NCBI GenBank assembly: GCA_019775845.1
Contig: JADQAV010000003.1
Span: forward strand, 618,448 to 682,447
Direction of reading: 5' to 3'
Source of the DNA: Myrmaecium sp. VS I D KN 1
Lineage: Eukaryota > Ascomycota > Dothideomycetes > Valsariales > Valsariaceae
Length of the DNA stretch: 64,000 bases
Shown one piece after another: positions 21,379 through 33,922 of the stretch; within the stretch, counting starts at the first letter, position 1; every line of letters begins with the position of its first letter. The notes under the pieces are model-generated. The model was given only the letters and a program-made list of their open reading frames with translations. It was not told the origin of the DNA and made no database searches. The translations under genes and the position numbers were made by a program.

Positions 21379-24136
21379 GTGGGGCTGAGGTGGGGTTGAG
21401 ATTGAGGTGCTTTCGCTGTGTGTTCGTCGCTCTGTTTCGTCGGTTCGGCCTCGTGGTGTTGTGCAAGTGCAAGTGCGATTGCGGCTGCTTTTTGCTTTTG
21501 CTCTGTGTTGCTTTGCGTTGCTTTCTTCCTTCTGCACAATTTTCTTTTCTCCTCTTTCACTCAGGCAGGTCAGCTCGGCATCCGCGTCCACATGCTACTA
21601 CTACCTTGAGAGGACTGGGATGGGTTCGGTGCAAGCGTGCGTGCGTGCGAAGCGTAGCGGACGTGAACAGCTGCATTTCTAGCTTCTTCTTCTATCTTTT
21701 TCTTCTGCCTCTGTGGTTTCTTCTTCGCTGGGATATCGAAAACGGGGGAAAGGTGGGGGGGGGGAGGGGAGGGTGGAAGTGGAATATCCTTTTCTTTCCT
21801 TTTCTTTGGCTTTTTTTTCCCCTTATGCCTGTTTTTCCGCGTTCCCCTGGCTGTGCCATTGAATCGGTTATATACATGAGTAGTTATATGCTGTATCGTT
21901 AGGTCATACCCCGCCACCTCCTCTCTTTTATCACCATCGTATTCTTCACCATCTTCGTGCCGTGCGTCAGTTGATAGATGGTGGCTTAGTTATTGCTCCA
22001 TTCCGTGTATCCAGCGTATCCCCCCGGGGTGGCGAGGAGGCGTCACGGATGCGAGAGCCCCTTTCGCTCTTTTTTTTTTCTCTTTTTTCATCGATGCACG
22101 AGTTCGATGGATGGGATGTGTCGTGTACCCTTTCTCCTTCCTTCTTTGCTGCGACGCTGGGTGAGGTTGTGAAGTGGAGGTGGAGACAGGAGTGGGGCGG
22201 TGGGGTGGACGAGGCTAGGCCTTGGCGGTACAGATTGATGTTGATATGTATGAGTATGTTCCACGATCTTCGAAGAGCCTCTGGCATGACTGGCTCATTC
22301 CGGAGCCTGGTGTGACCGGCAGTCATTCTTGATTGTATTCCCACTTTACATTATCGGTCCTCTTCGGCGGCGTTTTCCTGTCTCGAAATCCGGTCCGGAT
22401 TGTGGCCTCCATATGATATGCCACTGTTCATGTTCAGCTAATTCGAGGATATCAGCCTCTGTTAGCGAGATCTCGTCGATTTTGGAGCCGAGTGACACGG
22501 TACTGAGCTTGTCGTTGGCAACCAGGTATCAGATCAAATATAGTTGCAAGCGTACGTAAGCAAGATGGTCTTGATCAAGGACCCGGGAAGCCTGAACTTC
22601 GTGGCCCATTGCTGTGCAAGCTTCCCATTGGAAGTTCTTGGGTCCTGGTTTCAGTGGCTACCATCATTCCGAACAGAGATTGCCTTCCGAAGGCTGGATG
22701 TTTGGTGTGACTGGAGGACTACAGATTCCATGCCCAAAAGGTGTCTTGAGGCTTAGGCCTGGAGGTCCATGAGAATGCGCTTAGACGGAAGTGCTGACTT
22801 GCCAGTGTTTCTCACCGGCAACTCCGCTCTTGGCTCTATACCGCTTTTTCTGCAGACTTTTGCCGTTGGAAGATTTGCCTTTTCCAAGGACAATGGATAG
22901 TCTGTCTCTCTTCGCTATCTTGTACCCAATGGCTGAACACAGTCTTTTTTTCTTGTTCTTTATAAGGCCCACTGGTCGAAGTGCTCTTCAAGTTGAGCTG
23001 TCCTACGAAGCTGTCAGTTTATGCAAGTAGGTTAACAAGTTAGGACTTCCCTTTTTGAATTCCGAAAGACATCTTTTGGGGTATCTGAAGTTGCTGCAGA
23101 GCCCTTTGGTGCAATTCCCTACGTAATATCATCATTTTTAGCATATTCGGGATGCACAAGAGAAGATATTGTGATTAGAAATGCGTTGAACTTGGAAGGA
23201 ATCCGAGTACCTACGTCTTTAACGTCTTAATTCCGAGAATTCGGAACTTGCAGAGAAATGGCGAAATTCCTAGAAGCTCCATTGGAGGGAGGCTCCTAGT
23301 AACAACAATATTGACCCAGCATCAATGCATGGGATGCTGCATCGTAGTTCCTGCATCTGCATCTGAAGCGGAGGAGTGGTGATGGGCCTTCCAAAATCCG
23401 CAATCGATGAGCCGACGAAGACCGTGTTCAATCCACCGCACCGCAGAATCACACCGCAGTTATGGCCGTCAGAGCATCCCAAGAATGATGGTTCGTCCAA
23501 ATTCTGTAATTAAAATTAGCCTGGTGATTGGGATTGTTTCTTTTCTGATAGCTTCACGTTTATTTTTCTCCTATACGCGGCATGGTGCTAGGCAAGGTGA
23601 GTGAGAAGACACTAGTTGAAGCTGGACTCCAGGACATGGTGTGCCAGCAGATTATGTAGTCGCAAGTCGCTTCTGACTGATATCTGAGTAGTATAAGATG
23701 AGAGCAGATATCGGGCGAGGTTTAAAGGTGCCTTCAGAATCACGTAGAAGACTGCTGGTAGCTTTAAAAGGAATTGATTATGATATTGAAGGCTTCACGA
23801 ATGAAGCCAGGTAGTGACCGAGAGCGAGAACAGATCACGTCAGAGAGAAGGACCAAGACGCGTAAGTAAGTGAGAACAAGAGAAATATAGAACAGACTGC
23901 TCCAATTATTTTGTTGAAGGCTGAAATCAGAAGACTGCTACAGATGTGGAGAGGGTCAGTTTGTCATTCGCGCTTGCCATGAGCTCGCCGCGATGATGTT
24001 CTATTCGCCTAGCTCGGAAGCTAGCTCAGCTTCCTCCGCGCGCCTTAATGCCACGTTCCCCTACAAACACCTTCCCAACATCCACCATCTCTCTCTGTCT
24101 CCCTACTTCGCCGTCACCACCGTCCGATCCATCGCA
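21379..24136. other. 2.8-kb region without a gene, G+C-poorer at 22.3-24.0 kb
   Basis: After the SCC3 3' flank (T-rich to about 22100), the stretch 22300-23960 is visibly poorer in G+C than the genes on either side (roughly mid-40s percent by eye at 23040-23280). It has no frame over about 80 codons and nothing I recognise. TTCCGA-GAAT-TCGGAA at about 23231-23246 is a short hairpin. It may be decayed DNA, but no terminal repeats were found. Confidence 0.5.
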
Positions 24137-25134
24137 ATGGTTAACTGGAAGCTGTCCGCCTTCGCCCTCGTGGCTCTCCAGGCCCTCAATGCCTTCGCTC
24201 AGGTCGATGTAAGCGTCTTCCTCCCCTCAAGACCGTCCGCCACCACCTCCGCGCGCATGACATCAACCCATCAGGACTCCAGAGCACACAACGCTAACAT
24301 CCTCTCTTACTAGTTCGTCGATGTCGAAGAGGAGACTACCGAGCCTTCTAGCAGCCCCAACATCGCCGTCTTCGTGACTCCTTCCTTCCCCGGTAGCGAG
24401 GTCTTCGGCGTAAAGGTGGTCAACGGCAATCCCACCCAGGCCGTCCTCAGCGTTACAAACAACGAGCCCGAGCCCGTCACTTTTGCCATTGTCGGCGGCG
24501 CTCTTCATTCCGTCCAGGAGCCCCCTCATCAGCCTCCGATCAACTTGACGTCTGAGCGCTACAACGTCCAGATACCGGCTGGCAGTTCCGAGTCGCTTCC
24601 CTACAGTTTCAAGACGAACCTCCACCCCCAGGACCTTCGCCTGGTGTTGACCGCCATCGTTGTTGACTCTAAGGGCTCTTTCTACACCGTCCCCGCTGCC
24701 AACCAGACCGTCTCTATCGTCGAGGCTCCCACGAGCATTTTTGACCCTCAGATGTGAGTCAATCCCACAAAAAGCCCCTGAAAACGGAGAGCCCAGCTAA
24801 CCTATCATCCACAACCAGCATCTTCCTCTACCTCGTCCTCTCCGCTCTATTCGCCGGCACCGTTTACTTCATCTACACCACCTGGATCAGCACGCTTTTC
24901 CCGCAGGCTCGCCGCGGTGGCAAGGGCGGCGAGCGCGCCAAGCGTTCCTCCCTCGGCACCAAGAAGGCCGTCGACCCCACCGACCAGGTTGCCGTTACCG
25001 GTGGCGATGGCCCTGCTGTTACTTCCGGCGCCAAGTACGACGAGTCTTGGATCCCCGTTCAACACTTGCAGAGGCCTGAGGCTCGCCGGGTGGGCAGTGG
25101 AAGGAGCTCCACCCCCAGGACGAAGAAGGCGTAG
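24137..25134 (+). CDS. IRC22: Translocon-associated protein alpha subunit (IRC22-like)
   Basis: ER membrane protein related to TRAP-alpha/SSR1, associated with the Sec61 channel. Exons are 24137-24208, 24314-24753 and 24819-25134; introns are 24209-24313 (GTAAGC...CTAG) and 24754-24818 (GTGAGT...CCAG). The product is 275 residues. A signal peptide (MVNWKLSAFALVALQALNAFA) covers residues 1-22 and fills exon 1 almost exactly. The lumenal domain (about 25-168) has acidic residues first and NLTS and NQTV sequons. A transmembrane helix at about 171-193 (IIFLYLVLSALFAGTVYFIY) is followed by a basic cytosolic tail rich in Lys/Arg. The fold order, lengths and the PSFPGSEVFGVKVVNGNPTQ segment fit the TRAP-alpha family. 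The symbol IRC22 follows the yeast homologue and is by family resemblance. Confidence 0.87.
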
Positions 25135-25722
25135 GATCATATGGGACTGGAAGTCCTTGGATAGTTGAGGCTTGGGGATATTGGACTTCGTTCGGGGCGT
25201 TGAGATCTGGGATATGCAGTGGGGTGGGAGCACACTGCGTATGATCAGAAGGCTGGATTACTTGGTAGGGATCTGAGGAGGGGATTCTGCCCCCGTTGTA
25301 CTTTCCGGAACCGTTTGCGGAATCGTCACCGCCGGGCAATGTGCGTGCAAACTTCGGTTGTTGCATCGGGGACTGTTGCGAAACTGGAGACGAAAAAGTT
25401 CCGTGTACGATTTCTTTATTGCTAGCTAGGATGTCCGGTATGGCAAAATGAGAACAGGGGAAATGGATAACACACAAGGGGAGTTAACATGGGCGATATA
25501 TATTCGAGCATGTGTATCGTGATCATGACTTTCGTTATAACGAGAAGGCGAAAACAATGCAGAAAAGAAAACATGCTAGGCCCTCCACGAGCGAGGAGAA
25601 AGCAACTAGGCATAACAGCGTGATTTCGTCGGGGTTCTTTGGTCCCTGTGTCTATATCTATGTCTACGTCTAACGTTTAGGTGCATGTATACATGAGTTC
25701 GTATCGCATCCGGCCCGCCATC
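25135..25722. other. Convergent 3' flanks, TRAP-alpha and CorA-like gene
   Basis: 588 bp between two genes that converge. It contains both 3' untranslated regions. No open frame or repeat of note was seen. Confidence 0.6.
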
Positions 25723-27996
25723 TCATCCCGAAGCCCTCCCAACCGCCTTCTGCAAGATCCTCCGCTCGCGCTCCTCCTCCACCCTCCTCCTCCGCCTCCG
25801 CTCCCTCGCCGCCCCCCTATCCTCCACGCCCAGCACCCCTACATCCCCCACCGCGCCGGGGGACCCCGCACCCCGTCGACGGCGCGAACGCTCCACCTCC
25901 CTCCGCACCACCCAGCCCTTCCCCCACCGTACCATACCGCTCCAGCCCAACCAGCAAACGGTGGCGGCCATGAGGGGGATGGCGATGGCCCAGAAGAAGG
26001 CGTCGCTGTGGCGCTGGACGCCGTCGAAGCGGGCGAAGTTCTGGCCGAAGTAGCCGGTCAGGAAGGTGAGGGGCAGGAAGAAGATGGTGACGGCGGTGAG
26101 CACCTTCATCGACTCGTTCTGGTAGGAGGAGATCAGGTTGAAGATCAGGTCGATGAGCCCGTCGCTCTGCGCGGCCAGGGTGGACAGGCTGGAGAGCAGG
26201 AGCAGCACGTGGTCTTCGATGTCGGCGAGGTAGGTCAGCGCTAGGGGGCTGATGGGGACGCTGGGGGCGAGGCTGGGGGCTGTGGTGGTGGTGGTACTGC
26301 TGCTGGTGGGGTTGCTGGAGAGCTGCCGGCTGTCGCGACGGTGATCCCGGAGCGCGTTGACGAGGCCGACGACGGGGTGGAGGGTGTTGCGGAGCAGGGA
26401 GAGCTCGGAGGTGAGGATGTACAGGCTGCGGGAGTGGGAGAGGTCGGGGGAGGTGAGGACGGCAAGCTCGAGCTCGGACATGGCGTCCTCGTACGCGGCG
26501 ACGACGGGGATGGCCAGGTCGACGATGGCGTCGACGATGGCGTGGATCAGCATGGACGCGTCCCGCGACCGCCGCAGGATCGTGTCGGCCGTCCGCAGCC
26601 GCGTCAGGATCGGCGCCTCGATGTCGAAGGCCGAGTGCTCGAAGAAGGAGAGCACGGTCGCGTCCCGCGTGAGGAAGAGCGAGACCTGCTCCACCGACAC
26701 CGCCAGCGCCTTGGCCGCCAGCGCGCTGTGCCGCTCCATGTACACCGTCCGCTCCAGGTTAGGCCCGCCCCGGTACCGGTGCAGCGTCCGGATCTGCTGC
26801 TTCGGCGCTTTGGTCGGGGTCAGGCTGCGCGCGGGGATCGGGGAGGTCGGGTCGAGGAAGACCTCGTCCTTCTTGCGTCGGATGGTGTCCCGGGCTTGGT
26901 CGGCTTGCTTGCCTAGGTGAAGGCGGTCGAGGGTCCGGGCGAGGAGGGAGCGCCGGTTTGGGGATGTGGAGGAGCTGCTGTTGGTTCGGGTGCGCTTGGG
27001 ACTGGGGTTGCCGCGGTCACCGTCGTTGTCGGAGTTGTCGGAGTCATCCGAGTCGCTGTCGCTGTCGCTATCAGTTTCGACGCGGACGAGCTTTTGTAGG
27101 GTGAGAAGCACTGCATGTTGGTTAGCTTGACATGTTGGAGTGCCAATTGTTAGATGTGTGGACTTGAGCGGGCAAAAAGCTGCTGTTCTACAAGAGACCT
27201 GCAGGCCCTCCTTAAGCCCAAGCTACTGTGGATTTTCCAGACTTTTATAATCGTGAATGGAATTCTTCGTGTCATTTGATGGGGTTTGTTGTATGTACAA
27301 TAAGATATTACGGGTTGATACGGGACAGACAAAAGCGAAGACGAGAGCATCAAAAGAGATCAAAAGAATCACCAGGCATGGGGACTTACTGAATGCTTGA
27401 TCCGAGTACCAATCCACCTTTGTCCGTCCACGCGTGTTCATGAGATCCTCGATGGCCAACCTGTGCAATTTCTTGTGGTTTCCAAGCAGTCTGATGACAT
27501 CCCAGCTGAGGCCATTGACATTGATCCAGCGACATGCCACCCACTTCGGCTGAGGTATTTTCAAGAAGTCTTCCAACGTCTCGTTGTTCAGCGCATACTG
27601 CACCATCTGGTCGTCCGAGAAGTCGACCACGGTGATTTCCACGCGCTGCTGCAAGCTCCTGAAATGCGGCTTCGCCTCCTCCGACGTGTCCACACCAGGC
27701 TCGGCACCCGGTTCTTCCCAATTCGGCCGGGTGGGAGAGTGGTAGTTTCGGATCGTGTTGGTATGCGTGTTCCGCCGTCGCATGCCGTCGACGGAGAACC
27801 GCGCGGAACGCCCCGAGGCGCTGCTTCCCGACGACCGCGTGCGATGGCGATCCAATTCCTGCTGGAAGGTGGTCTGCCTCTGCAGACCCGCCTCAAGGTC
27901 GACATTGTCGGTTCCCGTCGGGGGCGCTGGAACGGTTGCGGGAGAGACTGCCTCGTCGCGGTCGGCCACGAAGTCGCGGACGGTGGGGTCCGACAT
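25723..27996 (-). CDS. CorA-like Mg2+ transporter with GQN in place of GMN
   Basis: Exon 1 is 27996-27390 and exon 2 is 27110-25723; the intron 27389-27111 (GTAAGT...TGCAG) is 279 bp. The protein has 664 residues. The junction restores [15 protein letters not shown], typical of CorA/Alr proteins. CorA proteins are pentameric divalent-cation channels with a large cytosolic N-domain and two C-terminal helices. Here helix 1 is at about 539-556 and helix 2 at about 573-592. The loop reads TGYFGQNF at about 554-561, so the signature GMN is GQN. A Ser/Asp run ([17 protein letters not shown]) sits at about 214-230, and the last 70 residues are Arg/Glu-rich and probably cytosolic. The plasma membrane is a likely site, but a vacuolar or organellar one is possible. 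Substrate is inferred from family only. Confidence 0.87.
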
Positions 27997-29752
27997 CGAG
28001 GGTGACGGTGGCCCCCAGGGAGAAGGCCAAACGGGGTTTTCAAACGTGGCGCAGGACGAGTGAGGGCATTGAAGAATAGGGATCGCAAGGGGTGCGTCGA
28101 AGGTTTCGTCTCGGACGTAAGTATGGTAGTGATATTAAGGTTGACGATCAAGGGAGCGGTCGCGACGAGTCTGCGGATGGATGAGGTCAGAGGGCGGCGC
28201 GGCACTTGGTAAATTGGCGGAGGGGTGAAGGAAGCTAAAGTTAGGGGAATCACTGATGGAGCCGGCGCTTTGCGGGTGCACCGGGGGCTCGCTGAGGACA
28301 GTGCTGCCCGCCTCGACATCTCCGTTGCTGCATCGCGTGGTCGGGTCGGGCCTGTCTATTTCGTACTCCGTATGTTGTATGTTGTTGCATGTCGGGTACT
28401 ACGGGTGGTTATTTACTATGGAAATGAGGGGGGTTGGCTACTAACTCCTGTACATACACATCGAATAGATCTGTAATTATATCCAATTATCTACCACCCA
28501 TTCATCATCCTTCCTATGGTCCACAAACCGCTGCTGACTCGGATAGTCCAATGTATACGGAGTACTTGAGGCACGTACATACGAAGAATTACATGCATAT
28601 GTGAATGTATGTATATATGTTTGTACATGCTCTTCCGTATCCGGACACGCTGATGCCCCCTCACACGTGCGTTCGAAGTTTAGTCGGGTCCATGCTAGCC
28701 AGACTATGCCTACGAACAACGCGGTTGTAGGGCAGGATGGCATGGTTTTGTTTTGGTATACATATATACTGGGTGGAGTGCTGAACCTACTGCCTCTCAT
28801 ACTGTACCGACCTTCATTTCTTCCTTTGATGATCCATCGGCGCCTGATGAGAGAGGGGGCAGTGAGGGAGAGAGAGGGAGAGGAAAGGGATTGGCTGAGG
28901 GGAGATGGAGATGAAGGGGAGCTATTAATATGTCGCATGCCCCCTCCGCCGAAATGGGCCTCACACTATCCGCCCTTCGGTGCTCTTGCTTGTCTCCGCT
29001 CGAACGCCCAGCCAAGGTCGGGCCAAGGCCAGCCAGTGCCAGCCAGCCAAAGCCCTGCGCCGCCCCGTCTCATTCAAACCCTCCACCACCGCCATCGCCA
29101 ACAAGCACAACACAATCCCATCCACCCTCCTATCCTTCTCCACCGAACAGCTTCTACACCCAGCATACTTCGATTTCTTCTTTCCTTGACCATCTCCCAC
29201 CCTGTCCACCCCGTTCGCCTGCTCGCCCTTCCCATCCCTCCTCCGACGCACGCTCGAGGCCAGCCTGGGTGCCGTTCACAATCTCGACCGGCGGTAACCC
29301 GCCACGCGCTTGCCCGTCTCCTTATTCGAGGGCGCACCCAAGCCAACCGCTCCGCATCACCATCCTCACCTGCTCCCGTCCTCCCCTTTCTTCGCTCCTC
29401 TCCATCACCTCTCTCTCGAGCTATCCTGACGCCTAGCTTTGCTAACGAGTTGATGTCGTTCCGTTGCCTCGGCCGATTCCTGTCCTGAGCATCCACACCT
29501 GCTCCGAGAAGAGCCTTCATCTTTTCCCATCCGTGGAAAACCCTCGTCTGACCTGGCGACGACCTCGACTCGGTTACACCACATCTTGCATCCCTCTATC
29601 GCATTTCGGGCGTCTTTGGAGTCGATTGCTTTTTCCTTGATCTTGCCACCCCTTGTCACACCACCGGGGCCAACCGACGCGCATCGTTCATCAAGTTCTT
29701 CCACCACACGCCACCGTTCGATACCCCAATCATTGCGTTATCCTTTCCAATC
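27997..29752. promoter_or_regulatory. Divergent intergenic region, CorA-like gene / samB
   Basis: 1.76 kb between divergent ATGs. The right half (29030-29720) is C/T-rich with CCACC and CTCC runs and no believable long protein. It looks like a long samB leader. An A+T-richer patch lies near 28360-28640. Confidence 0.6.
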
Positions 29753-31588
29753 ATGAGGGAAGTCAACTTCAGCATCCCAAACGCCAACAAGGCGTCCGTG
29801 GGCATTACCACCGCCCTTTACGACCGTCGAGCCCTCGATTGCACGTCCACCCTCCCCCTCATCAACTCACTCAACCATCTCGCCTATCTCACCACATCCT
29901 CTGCGCGTATCCGGGACATCTTAACAGTCGATGGCGGCGTGGAGCGATTGGTATGCATACTCAAGGATGGAAGGGGCAAAGACATGATGGAGATGTGGAA
30001 GTGGAACCTCGCTTTCCAGTGTGTCTTCAACATTGGCGTCCGAGGTTCCGAAGCCGTGCGCACTAGAGTTGTTGAAGCGGACATGGTTCCTGTCATCGCT
30101 ACTATCCTCGACAACTACATCAAGGTGGTCGAGAAGTGCAAGGAGAAGGCCGATGCCGAGTTCATCAAGACGAAGCTGCGCTACGGCTCCTCCGGACGAT
30201 CACACCCCCGCCCTGCCGAGCAATTGGGGTCCTCCGGCCATCGGTCCGAGAGATCGAGACGACAGGCACCTCCCCCCATCGATATCCCTCCGACGTTTGC
30301 TCAAGCGGCGCTCGAGTCCCAAGGCACTGCGTCGATCCCTACCCAGGCTTTCTCCCTCAGCTCCCCTCCAGAGCGCACCACCTTCAACCGCACCGTCCAC
30401 AGTCACCACCATCATCACCATCACCGCAACCATGACGCTCGCCAGTTGTTTGGTCAGCCTGCCGGAGCCTCTCGACTACAGCCTCCTCAAGCCTTCGTGC
30501 CGACGGTGCCAATGACGGATGCCCAGGATACATTTGGAATCAGGCCCGTGAGGGATGCGGACCGCCTGCCTTCGATGCTGCCGGGCGTGCAAGGCGAAGT
30601 CACATCACAGCCGCAGTCTCCTACCACACCAAACGGGGCTCCCACCCAGAACACTTCCCACAGTCCCAGAGCATCCCGGACTCGGAGGCGACCATCGATC
30701 CGTCAACAACTGTCCATGTCCGGCGATTCGGATGATGCTCAGAACGAGGATATGATCACCGAAAGTTCCGCCAACGCCGAGTCGAGCAACGAGCCCCTTG
30801 TTGGATTGCAGAACGAGATCAACATGCAAGATATCGTAAACGGCGAGGAGATGCTGGAGAATGGTGGATCCTCCGTCGATCTGGCAGCACCGGCATCCGA
30901 GGATACGGCCAACGAAACCTTCAACATCACCCATCGGACTGCCATCGACGGCAGTCTATTGCAGCTAGGCAACACTCAGACAGCTGGCGGCATGGGATTC
31001 TCTCCTGTACAGCCGAACATCAACACCAATCCCACTCAACCGCAGATCAACCTCTACACTCGCTACGCACAGGAACCGGGTGTCAATGGAACCGTGCTTG
31101 CTGCCATGCCCCGGGACGAGGATGTACTGATGTCCCTCCAGCTTCTCGCATACGTTTCCAAGTACTGCAACTTGAGGTCCTACTTCCAGAAGTCGCACCT
31201 TGTTCCTAAGCTCAAGATTGGCCCGGAACTCGCCCGTCTCGACGGCGTGGAACCCACGACCCCGATGGTCACGGAGCAAGAGGTTGACGAGGAATATCTC
31301 CTTCCCGATGATTTCAACATCTTTCCGCTCGTAGAGAAATTTACCGTCCGTCATCATTCACAAGACATGCAGTATTGGGCTGGAGTGGTCATGCGGAATC
31401 TCTGCCGTAAGGATGATTCGCGAGGTGGCATCCGGCAGTGCGCGTACTACCAGTGCGGACGGTGGGAGGAATTCCCCCGCCAATTCGCCAAGTGCCGCCG
31501 TTGCCGGCGTACGAAGTACTGCAGCAAGGAGTGTCAGAAGAGCGCGTGGGTGTACCATCGGCACTGGTGCGTGGCGGCCCAGCAATGA
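29753..31588 (+). CDS. samB: MYND zinc-finger protein SamB/Mub1
   Basis: 611-residue single-exon gene, ATG at 29753. SamB (Aspergillus) and Mub1 (yeast) are MYND proteins; loss of samB in A. nidulans suppresses anucleate sporulation defects, and yeast Mub1 works with the Ubr2 ubiquitin ligase on Rpn4. The N-terminal about 150 residues (starting MREVNFSIPNANKASVG, with LINSLNHLAYLTTSSARIRD) are the most conserved family part. The middle is disordered: a His run (seven H) near residue 221, then Ser/Pro/Asn-rich to about 410. A conserved block lies at about 440-545. The C-terminal MYND finger begins at Cys563; CxxxxC at 563-568, then CRRC, CSKEC and the final HxxxHRHWC provide the zinc ligands. 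Function is inferred from the Aspergillus and yeast homologues. Confidence 0.93.
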   Translation: MREVNFSIPNANKASVGITTALYDRRALDCTSTLPLINSLNHLAYLTTSSARIRDILTVDGGVERLVCILKDGRGKDMMEMWKWNLAFQCVFNIGVRGSEAVRTRVVEADMVPVIATILDNYIKVVEKCKEKADAEFIKTKLRYGSSGRSHPRPAEQLGSSGHRSERSRRQAPPPIDIPPTFAQAALESQGTASIPTQAFSLSSPPERTTFNRTVHSHHHHHHHRNHDARQLFGQPAGASRLQPPQAFVPTVPMTDAQDTFGIRPVRDADRLPSMLPGVQGEVTSQPQSPTTPNGAPTQNTSHSPRASRTRRRPSIRQQLSMSGDSDDAQNEDMITESSANAESSNEPLVGLQNEINMQDIVNGEEMLENGGSSVDLAAPASEDTANETFNITHRTAIDGSLLQLGNTQTAGGMGFSPVQPNINTNPTQPQINLYTRYAQEPGVNGTVLAAMPRDEDVLMSLQLLAYVSKYCNLRSYFQKSHLVPKLKIGPELARLDGVEPTTPMVTEQEVDEEYLLPDDFNIFPLVEKFTVRHHSQDMQYWAGVVMRNLCRKDDSRGGIRQCAYYQCGRWEEFPRQFAKCRRCRRTKYCSKECQKSAWVYHRHWCVAAQQ

Positions 31589-32076
31589 GAGCAGAGCGCG
31601 CCTGCCGGCGCGTCGCTGAGGACGGCGACGATGGGGAGCAGTTCTATTTTGCACACATTCAATGGCAGCGGGAATTAGCTTTTTTCGTTTGTTCGACAAA
31701 ATCTTCTTCGCACATCATATACCCCCTCTTTTTTCTTCTTTTTGTTAACGATCTTGGAACGGGCACGTCTCTTTTTTTCTGGAAGTTCCTTTCTTCTCTT
31801 TCCTCTCCACCCATCCCCTAGTCTGGTAGTGGTGGTGGTGAGTAGAAAAGAAAAAGCGGGGATCCTGGCACCGTCATTGCTTCTTCTCAGGAGCACCTCC
31901 CTCCTCCTCATAGGGACGTCTTTTTTTTCCCCACACGTAACGGCCTACAGCATTGCTACTATAGTGTTATTACTTTTTTTTCCCAGTCGTGGCGTTATCA
32001 TACAAACTACTTCTCCTCCTATTACCTCTCCTTCATCCACTGCGGTTCTTCCGTCTTCTTTCCTCCTGCTCGTTGA

Positions 32077-32107
<31 letters not shown>

Positions 32108-33922
32108 CTCCCCTTGGAATTTGTGAATAGGCAGCTTTGAGTAGCATCATCCCTTCTCCTTCCTCTACGACCTGCTTCTTTTCGGCGCACTACCTTATTG
32201 TGCTTGAGACTGCCTTCCTCTTCTGCATTTCGTTCGCCCACCCCACGGGCTTCTTTTTTGTTTTCCCTTCCCATCGCCATATCTTTCGGCCCTTTCCGGT
32301 TCCTTTTTCATTGCTACAGCGGTGTCGTCGTGGGATTGGCGTAGGGTGGGGGAAATAGGAAGGAAGGATTCGGGATGGGGAAAGCGGAAGGAGTAAACGA
32401 AAAAATACTTTACCTTACCTCACCTTACCTACCTTACTCTGGCTTATTGATAGCGGACCTCATATTCCCTTTTTTCCCTTGGTGTTTCTTACTGTGTTTC
32501 CTGTGAACGGTCGAATGGCGTGGGATTGGACCTCGGTGGGCAGGAAGTAAGCTGTAGTACTGTTTAATCGGACAACATCGCGCTGCGATGATATCTCTCC
32601 TGTCCTTTTCTTCTCTGTGTTTCTTGTTTTCTTAGGTCGACGGGCATGTGCTGGTGAGGATCATCGTGGTAGTATAGTAGTAGGAGGAGTCGTTGAAACT
32701 ACCAATTTTTTTATTATTATTTTTTTTTCGTTATATTCTTTTTTTTTTTTTTCCTTTTGTTTTAATGGTGATTGATCCCCTTCCCCTTCCCCCGTCGTCG
32801 TTGTCGTGGTCTACGGATATTTCCTCCGCCTACTGCTGCTGAATGCTTTCCTTATCCGCCACTAATATTCTCTCCCTCTTCCGTTCCTCTTCCCTCCTTC
32901 CTCTTCCCCCTTCCCCTCTTCCCTCTTCCCCTAGCCCTTTACTTCACTCCACCACCACCACCACCATTATTCCCCATACTATCACCTCACCTCACCGTAG
33001 TTCGTGGACATCACTCGTAGCAGCTCATCCAGTAAACCTTGCCATTCCAAGAAATAGACTACCTACCTCTCGTGGCGAGATAAAACACATCCTAAGGAAT
33101 GAGAGGGATTACTAAACGATAAAGAGGGAAACGTTCCGTCATCACAACCTGAAAAGTCAAAACATGAAAGAATAATAAGATCTATGATAAATATAAAGAT
33201 AAAGGTTAAGATTGAGAGAAAACCCAGCTCGGTAAGTGATATTTGCCTCAAGCGTCCGGGACCACGGATGAGGAGGATAGGAAGCGTTAAGCACACAACG
33301 GAGGAAGAGAAAGATGGGAAGAAGCAGGTGAAGAAATTGAAGAATAGGAGCCCTCCGGAGAGGGCGCGTCTTATTGATCCGATTGCGATCGACCCTTCCA
33401 TCGCTTTCGTAGGATAATAGAATAATTCCTGCACCCGCACAACCACACAGGCCCTCGTCCTCCTCCACAACTTCCCGTCCGGCAGACGCCTCTCGTCCCG
33501 CTCGAGTAAGAGAAAAAAGAAAAAAGCCTCCCACTCCTCCGTTCATCCAATCGCCCATCCGAAATCCTCCCTAAAGTAAAAACTATATATAATGTGAAAT
33601 GGTAATAAGAAATGAGCCTTCGTGAGGCAGAGGAAAAAAAAAGGAATAGTAGAAAAGGGGAAAACGTCATGAAGGGAAACATGAAAGAACCAAACAGAAA
33701 AATCCAAACCCCGAAGAACTCCCAGGAGAAACAAATGCGTGAACCCGATGTCATGGAAAGGGAAAAAAGGACAGAACCATAGAAAAGCAATGCGTGCAAA
33801 TGCGCAGTCCACCCACCACTCGACAGGCGAGACCGAAGGAATACAAAGCAATGCGGGTTTTTGGAGCAGTACGTCTTCCTCTCGCTCCTGCTCTTCACTC
33901 TCTTCCGTCCCTCAAATCATCA
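31589..33922. other. Convergent 3' flanks with poly-T tract; no gene seen
   Basis: 2.3 kb between the convergent samB and CHS7 genes. The left part is T-rich: an uninterrupted run of 27 T at 32081-32107 and further T runs at 32707-32752. ACCTTACC motifs lie at 32408-32445. Frames on either strand are low in complexity. Confidence 0.6.
32081..32107. repeat. Poly-T homopolymer, 27 bp
   Basis: Uninterrupted run of T about 500 bp downstream of the samB stop codon. Length may be inaccurate in assembly. Confidence 0.9.

Noticed and set aside
18565-21591. Long minus-strand frames across SCC3 (477 and 403 codons)
   Set aside because: They overlap conserved SCC3 domains antisense and are low in complexity.
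28601-29488. 295-codon plus-strand frame before samB
   Set aside because: Pro/Ser/Arg-rich translation of a C/T-rich leader; no start context or conserved part.
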